IMG/VR virus record: IMGVR_UViG_3300031841_002825
Location: 1-33,756 of that record
Length of the DNA: 33,756 nucleotides
Source of the DNA: a virus
Direction: 5' to 3' (one strand)
Positions 29,005 to 33,756 of the stretch are shown here, one piece after another. Within the stretch, counting starts at the first letter, position 1. Each line of letters starts with the position of its first letter. Position numbers and translations under genes: made by a program. The notes under the pieces are model-generated. The model searched no databases, had not been told where the DNA came from, and worked only from the letters and a program-made list of their open reading frames with translations.

Positions 29005-31423
29005 TTTGCATATTCATTAAAACATTTCTCATAGGATTGCCATCATCTCCTTGTAACTCTGTTCTCTGCCCTTTTCTTTGAGAGATAAGCTTTGACTGCT
29101 CTACAGCCTGTTTTTTAACCCTTTCATCCTTTCGATCCTCTTTAAGAACCTCAAGCTTTTCTTTAAAGTCCTCTTCAGTTTCTTTAAATCCAAGAGTAGC
29201 CTTAGCACGAATGGTTTCAATCTCCTTATTGAACTCGTGTCTCATTGCCGCCATCTGTGCCTCAAGTTGAGCTTTAAGCTGCATTTTCTGAGCTTCAATT
29301 TGTGCTTCAGCTTGCATTTTTTGACCCTCAATTTGAAGCTGTATGGCTTGAGATTGCTGCGCCATTTGAGCCTGCATCTGCTGTTGCTGTGCAGCCATTC
29401 TCTGTGCTTGTTCAAACTTCTTTTTTCTTCTAACAATTAGAAGTCTTTCTGCTTGATTTATATCTTTAAGCTCTCTAATGGCCATGGCATCCTCAAGATC
29501 AATCTCCTTTTGTCCAAGAGAGATTTGTATTGCTTGCTCCAAGTATGCTTGGTCTTTATCATCCATATCCTTTTGAACCTGGACACCAAAATTGTACATA
29601 GGAAGTCTAGAGAAGCTAGTAAGAACACTCATATTGGTTTGACCAATAGCATTTCTATAAACCTCCATAATAACAGAATCTTCTGGCAAAATCTGCAAAC
29701 ACTTGACGATATCATTACAAACATTCTTGTAAAGAATCATCGAAGCATTTGTAATGTCATATGTTGCATTATTAGATGCGGCAATGGCTTGCTCACGCAC
29801 GCCCACCAAGGCTTCTGACTTTGGAGTGCTGGCATCTACAACTTCATTAATACCTGTAGTATCACGTATCATTCTGAGGTAGTGGTTATACAAACCAATA
29901 AGCTCATTAATGTTTCTAATACTATTTCCAATCTCACGGATTGGAGGGTTTTGAAAGCCTCCCTCTGGGTTTTTACTTCTATAGTAAAAAACACCAGTTT
30001 GTTCATAAATGTCATGCAGGTCCAATGGCTGCAATTCACCACCCTTTCCAAGCTGCACATTTTCCAACCCTTCAATGTCAATAATCAAGCCATCTGGTTT
30101 AGCCTTAGCGATAGCTTGTTGAATTTTAAGGTGAGTTAACTGAAGCATGTCTGCAAACCCGACACAACTTGATACCATTGATTTTGGCATCATGTCAGTA
30201 AGATTTGTTGCTACAACAGAATAAGACATTCTTGCCTTACTAATGTCGTAGATGTTTTTGGGCACATTGTGCATTCTGCCATACCCAAATAGATAATCAG
30301 TGCCAAGGATGAAATAACCCTTATACACATTTACGATCTCCATTTTATATGGCTTGCGCTCAAAGACACTACCTGCTTTTTCTTTATAGTCAAATCCTTC
30401 GTAAAAGAAGTTTCTATTCCCAAATCTATTTTCCTTCTCCTCAAAGTACATGCAGTCTGTCGACAAAAACTCAAATTCCAAAACATCAACAGAGTACTCA
30501 TCGTATTCATAAATGTTTTTTCCTATGGTGCTGTCATACGCCTGACCATTTGCGCTTCGCCCAGAAACCTGTTTAACGATTTTTTGAAAATCTTCTTCTT
30601 CAAGTTCGCCACTAGCAATTCTTTTTAGCTCCTGGATCGGCATGGTTCTAATGTGCCCAGCATAAGTAATATCCTCAAAGCTTGGGTCATTGGTTTCGCT
30701 ATGAATAAAATCCTTTGGATCTACATAGTGAGTCTTGATACCGTAGTTTGGGTCATTTGATCTTTTAACTACAGCCATTCCATTAGTAGCCAGATCATTT
30801 ACGCATCTTCTAAAGATGTTGTCGTCAAAACTATTCCACGACAATGTCATATCTGTTGCCACTTGAGCAGCAATCTCAGCATCACTTTTGACATTCTCAC
30901 CAATAAAAATTTCAGCTTCAGCTTCATTGTCTGGAATCATCTCTGGGTCCATGCCAATTGTAGCCCCAGTCTTCTCCTTAAATGCCATAAGCTGTTTCTT
31001 GAGAGCTACTTGTATTTCAATCCTTTTTTTATCCCTATTCTTTTCAGAAGAAGACAATGGGTCTACAGCCTCAAGGTTCGGATATAAATTCCTACCAAGG
31101 ATTTTATTTACTACAATTCTGACAAACTTTGGAAGAATTGGAACTGGAGTAAAATCAAGATTCATCAAACTTCCATCACCAGAATTTGGGTCAAGATTGT
31201 TTAAGAGTCTTTTATAAATAGTAGTATCCTGTACGCCATTTGCGTATTCTTTGTTCCTTTTAAATAGATTATACCGTTTTGAGAACAAAGAAGAACTGTC
31301 GGTTCTCTTGCCCCACTGAGACTCAATAGCCTTAGCATATTTTAATCCATACGCTCTGCTCTCTTTTTCTTCCTGAGGAGCAAGCGGGTCTGGAAAATTT
31401 TTTTTTCCGCTATATTGTTTCAT
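28994..31423 (-). CDS. Portal protein
   Basis: 809 residues. The N-terminal part (20-120) contains RYNLFKRNKEYANGVQDTTI and LDFTPVPILPKFVRIVVNKI, followed by wing and stem-like regions including NDLATNGMAVVKRSNDPNYG and IRNINELIGLYNHYLRMIRD with TTGINEVVDASTPKSEAL. The last motif (IGLYNHYL, then TG-[IV]-NE) is characteristic of portal proteins. From about 665 to 780 is a long Gln/Ala/Met-rich coiled coil (starting FEQAQRMAAQQQQMQAQM), as seen in crAss-like and related large portals. It should form the dodecameric vertex ring through which DNA is packaged. It follows the terminase gene by 33 bases, with a TATATTTGC box in that gap, and overlaps the next gene by 11 bases. Confidence 0.88.
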   Translation of the reverse strand: MKQYSGKKNFPDPLAPQEEKESRAYGLKYAKAIESQWGKRTDSSSLFSKRYNLFKRNKEYANGVQDTTIYKRLLNNLDPNSGDGSLMNLDFTPVPILPKFVRIVVNKILGRNLYPNLEAVDPLSSSEKNRDKKRIEIQVALKKQLMAFKEKTGATIGMDPEMIPDNEAEAEIFIGENVKSDAEIAAQVATDMTLSWNSFDDNIFRRCVNDLATNGMAVVKRSNDPNYGIKTHYVDPKDFIHSETNDPSFEDITYAGHIRTMPIQELKRIASGELEEEDFQKIVKQVSGRSANGQAYDSTIGKNIYEYDEYSVDVLEFEFLSTDCMYFEEKENRFGNRNFFYEGFDYKEKAGSVFERKPYKMEIVNVYKGYFILGTDYLFGYGRMHNVPKNIYDISKARMSYSVVATNLTDMMPKSMVSSCVGFADMLQLTHLKIQQAIAKAKPDGLIIDIEGLENVQLGKGGELQPLDLHDIYEQTGVFYYRSKNPEGGFQNPPIREIGNSIRNINELIGLYNHYLRMIRDTTGINEVVDASTPKSEALVGVREQAIAASNNATYDITNASMILYKNVCNDIVKCLQILPEDSVIMEVYRNAIGQTNMSVLTSFSRLPMYNFGVQVQKDMDDKDQAYLEQAIQISLGQKEIDLEDAMAIRELKDINQAERLLIVRRKKKFEQAQRMAAQQQQMQAQMAQQSQAIQLQIEGQKMQAEAQIEAQKMQLKAQLEAQMAAMRHEFNKEIETIRAKATLGFKETEEDFKEKLEVLKEDRKDERVKKQAVEQSKLISQRKGQRTELQGDDGNPMRNVLMNMQNGQ

Positions 31424-31442
31424 TTACAAGAGAGTATATGTT

Positions 31443-31451
31443 GCAAATATA
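31443..31451 (-). promoter_or_regulatory. Bacteroidota-type -7 promoter box (TATATTTGC)
   Basis: Minus-strand TATATTTGC in the gap between terminase and portal, 19 bases before the portal ATG. It would drive portal, accessory and fibre genes. Confidence 0.65.
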
Positions 31452-31456
31452 AGGAA

Positions 31457-33571
31457 TTAGCCGATGACTTTATATCTCCTAAAAAATCGCCTCTCATCAA
31501 AGCTGTCAACCTTTTTCTTTTTAACCTTTTGAGCGGCGAGAAGAGCCAAGCCAGAACTAATTGTTAAGTCAAACTTTGTTCTATTGTCTATCTTATATCC
31601 TATCCAATCTTCAAGAGTTTCATTAAAATACATTTTACCCATCTCAGCCTTTTCATGATTGGCCCCGACATGATTATGAATGTAAGATTCAATTGCATGA
31701 GCATGAGCCTGAATGACATCTTGAGAGTTTGATGGGATACCCTTGGTCTTCACTTTTACCTTAGCTGTACTGCTGCTTAAATGTTGAGGTCGATCCATTA
31801 AGTATCCATCGTAACCCCTTGATTCAAAGTATCTTGCAATACCGTACTTATTGTTTTCAATTAAGATGGGATACCCATAAAATACAGCTGCCATTAATAC
31901 ATCTTCATAAAAGATTTTTGCTAATGGCGGCCTAGAGGCATACTCTACAACAAACATGTTTGATGGATATTCCATATGAAATTTGTTGTATAAATGTAAA
32001 GCGCCCTTAGATCCTCTCCCATCTACAGTGGCGTCTAGGTCATAAGAGTCAACACCTCCGCATCCAATGTCTGAGTTTGGAGCAACTCGCTTCCCTCTAA
32101 CTATTTCTTTTTTATTTCGAAATTCAGGCGGAGGCATCCACGCCACCTTAAATCTTCCATTTGGATCTGGGCTAAAAACAACTTCCGTATCGCTCACGCC
32201 GCCCTTCCATACAAAATTTCCAACAACAACTGGGTTGGGAAATAGCTCATCATTGTATTGTATCTGTTCATATATTTTTCCAATATTGAACAAACTCCCA
32301 TCAATGCTATCCCTAAAGGCCTCGTCTTCTGTAAATGGAAATTGACGAGTAACCTCATTTAACTCTGATGGATCATGCTTCAAACTCTGTCTTTCATTTT
32401 TAAGATAGGTTTTAGCGCCAATCAAAATATCTTCTCCATCGAGGGCTTCAATAGTTTCTTTAGGGTCTTCAACTACTGGGTTTCCAAATTTGTCAAAAAA
32501 CCCTTCTAAAGCGTGAAATGATGGAATGAAAATCCTATATAGTCCCGTTCTGGTCCGTCCATTCGCGTTCCTCTCGTTCGGATCCGAATCCTTCCACAAT
32601 TCCTTGTACTCCCTCCCACCCTTGTCCATCGGATTTACGGTGCTTCCTACGAGGGCTTTTCCCACGATTTTTCTTCCGACGATCAAACAGGTCCGCTGAA
32701 TCCTCCATGCGTCCCTTATGTCTGTAGGTTTTTCCCATTTTCCAGCCTCATCTAGATACAGCAAATGTAGCTTCTCGCCATCATATGCGTTGTTAGTTGT
32801 GTTCTTCCAGTTTATAACCGTATTAAGAGCTTCGCCCGTCTGCGCAGTCTTATTCTTCTTCGTGATTCTCTTACTCGGCTCGCGAAAAGCCAGCTCCATG
32901 CGTGGGTTAGTGGTACCATCTTGAATTGGTTTAAAGAAGAAAGGGTAGTGACGAAACATGTACACTACTTTCTTCATGAAAATATTTTCTTGAGCGTCCT
33001 TACCAGTTTTAGACTGAATTCCTAGGAGCTTATCTTTTACTTGTGAAGCCTCATCAAGAAGTACAGCGGAGCAGATATTAGTATATCCGCTACGCCTGCA
33101 CTTCGTATAGAGCTGCCCAATACATCTAGGATCCGCCTCACACGCAGCTAAATGTACGAAAATTTCTCTTTGGAAGTTTAAAAAGCTCGGATACCCTATA
33201 TCCATCCGAGTCCATTGAAGCATCATGTAGTGCCTACCCGTAATATATGTAGGGACACCATTATTGTAAAACCAAAAGCCTTCACGCCTGCGGCGAAACT
33301 CCTCTTCGATATACGGAGAAAACTTTTGTCGAAACTCCCTTGGCATCTCCCCCCACTCATCCATAGAACGAATCCTAGACAGCTCTTCAGGCATAGGACG
33401 CCTCTCCCACAGCTGCAAGTCGTTTGACTTTCCATATCCCTCAATTTCTTTTTCGGGAGGCTGAGCGGGAAGTACAATGAGTAGCCCACTGAGTTCAATA
33501 ATCTCACCCTGTGTACCGTTGGGACAAATTGCAATAGCATGCTCATCGTAGTTATCGACCCTGACCAGCAT
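31457..33571 (-). CDS. terL: Terminase large subunit
   Basis: 704 residues. The ATPase domain has KCRRSGYT (157-164) in the Walker A position, unusual in lacking the classic GKS/T, and LHLLYLDEAGKW (268-279) as Walker B with catalytic Glu. A coupling-motif-like VGSTVNP lies at 308-314. The nuclease domain (RuvC-like) has CGGVDSYDLD (504-513), IENNKYG (571-577) and KFDLTISSGL (666-675), giving the expected acidic residues D508, E572 and D668. It packages concatemeric DNA into the prohead via the portal encoded next. The start overlaps the upstream 42-residue gene by 20 bases. The first third has a more GC-rich stretch (about 32540-32700) than the C-terminal part. Confidence 0.9.
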   Translation of the reverse strand: MLVRVDNYDEHAIAICPNGTQGEIIELSGLLIVLPAQPPEKEIEGYGKSNDLQLWERRPMPEELSRIRSMDEWGEMPREFRQKFSPYIEEEFRRRREGFWFYNNGVPTYITGRHYMMLQWTRMDIGYPSFLNFQREIFVHLAACEADPRCIGQLYTKCRRSGYTNICSAVLLDEASQVKDKLLGIQSKTGKDAQENIFMKKVVYMFRHYPFFFKPIQDGTTNPRMELAFREPSKRITKKNKTAQTGEALNTVINWKNTTNNAYDGEKLHLLYLDEAGKWEKPTDIRDAWRIQRTCLIVGRKIVGKALVGSTVNPMDKGGREYKELWKDSDPNERNANGRTRTGLYRIFIPSFHALEGFFDKFGNPVVEDPKETIEALDGEDILIGAKTYLKNERQSLKHDPSELNEVTRQFPFTEDEAFRDSIDGSLFNIGKIYEQIQYNDELFPNPVVVGNFVWKGGVSDTEVVFSPDPNGRFKVAWMPPPEFRNKKEIVRGKRVAPNSDIGCGGVDSYDLDATVDGRGSKGALHLYNKFHMEYPSNMFVVEYASRPPLAKIFYEDVLMAAVFYGYPILIENNKYGIARYFESRGYDGYLMDRPQHLSSSTAKVKVKTKGIPSNSQDVIQAHAHAIESYIHNHVGANHEKAEMGKMYFNETLEDWIGYKIDNRTKFDLTISSGLALLAAQKVKKKKVDSFDERRFFRRYKVIG

Positions 33572-33680
33572 AGGATTTAGAATAAAATTTAGAGGCCTTG
33601 TTCTTGGACTGTTTCGTCTTAGCGTGAACCCCCTTTCTTCTAATTTTTTTCTTTTGAATTTTAACTTCTAGCTTTTTCAT
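33552..33680 (-). CDS. Small basic conserved protein upstream of terminase (42 aa)
   Basis: Translated by hand from the ATG at 33678-33680: MKKLEVKIQKKKIRRKGVHA, then KTKQSKNKASKFYSKSYAGQ and GR, stop at 33552-33554. It is almost half Lys/Arg. The pattern RKGVHAKTK-x-S-x-x-K-x-S-x-x-Y-x-K-x-Y-x-GQG is one I recall from short proteins just before terminase in Bacteroidota and marine phages. Its function is unknown; binding to DNA during packaging is a guess from charge and position. The ATG overlaps the upstream HNH-like stop (ATGA), and its 3' end overlaps the terminase start by 20 bases. Confidence 0.82.
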   Translation of the reverse strand: MKKLEVKIQKKKIRRKGVHAKTKQSKNKASKFYSKSYAGQGR

Positions 33681-33756
33681 TTTAATTTATTTCTTCTTTC
33701 TATGGTTTTAATTCTATGGCAGTTTGAGCATCTAACATCACACTTTCTAATTTCTT
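33677..33756 (-). CDS. Small HNH-type / zinc-ribbon protein, C-terminus only (cut by window edge)
   Basis: The frame is open from the right edge to TGA at 33677-33679. The visible 25 residues include EIRKCDVRCSNCHRIKTIER and end RNKLK. KCDV-x-C-x-NCHRI-x-T is the hallmark C-terminus of small phage HNH-like proteins, in which the C-x(2)-C pair binds zinc and His lies in the HNH fold. HNH proteins next to terminase often help cut DNA during packaging, which fits the ATGA coupling to the small basic gene and terminase. The N-terminal catalytic part is outside the window, so activity cannot be judged. Confidence 0.78.
   Translation of the reverse strand, partial: EIRKCDVRCSNCHRIKTIERRNKLK

Noticed and set aside
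1-33756. CRISPR arrays, tRNA genes, insertion sequences
   Set aside because: No regularly spaced repeats, no cloverleaf-like sequence and no transposase seen; there is almost no non-coding space to hold them.

Overview
The window is the late (packaging, virion assembly and lysis) half of a tailed, podovirus-like bacteriophage that very probably infects a Bacteroidota host, most likely an aquatic flavobacterium. Every supported gene is on the minus strand, so the natural reading order runs from base 33756 down to base 1. Host evidence is in the sequence. Intergenic regions repeatedly carry TATATTTGC, which fits the Bacteroidota -7 promoter consensus TAnnTTTG. Gene starts have A/T-rich leaders instead of Shine-Dalgarno sequences. 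One phage gene encodes a secreted protein with a type IX secretion system (T9SS) C-terminal sorting domain, and T9SS occurs only in Bacteroidota.

Layout in transcription order. 33756-31457: end of a small HNH-type protein, a 42-residue basic protein, and the terminase large subunit. 31423-27212: portal with a Gln-rich coiled-coil tail, an Ig/BppU-like accessory protein, and a fibre-like protein. 27174-26581: three very small basic proteins. 26550-22288: three small structural-type proteins, scaffold-like protein, major capsid protein, and a small protein ending at a strong TTCG-loop terminator. 22223-22095: a 42-residue basic protein with its own promoter. 22065-19895: a concanavalin-like virion protein and an AT-hook-like conserved protein, closed by a second terminator. 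19829-11511: two connector/ring-type proteins, a giant nozzle/tail tube protein and a tail hub-like protein. 11474-1: three internal virion (ejection/cargo) proteins, including a 1755-residue polyvalent LPD38-like protein, a holin, the T9SS-sorted secreted protein, and the start of a second signal-peptide protein.

Promoter-like motifs and terminators divide the block into about seven transcription units. Within units, genes overlap by 1 to 20 bases or are separated by a few tens of bases, and TAATG, TGATG and ATGA junctions predict translational coupling. The order terminase-portal-capsid-connectors-nozzle/hub-cargo proteins resembles crAss-like (Crassvirales) and related Bacteroidota podoviruses. 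That family link is inferred from gene order and remembered sequence patterns, not from a search. No replication, RNA polymerase, integrase or endolysin gene is visible. No stretch longer than 300 bases lacks a gene; the longest gap is about 65 bases.

The most interesting element is the left-end lysis-proximal cassette. A holin is translationally coupled to a 714-residue, cysteine-rich, eight-repeat secreted protein carrying a T9SS sorting signal, which is coupled to another signal-peptide protein. The phage appears to use the host's T9SS to place its own protein on or outside the infected cell.
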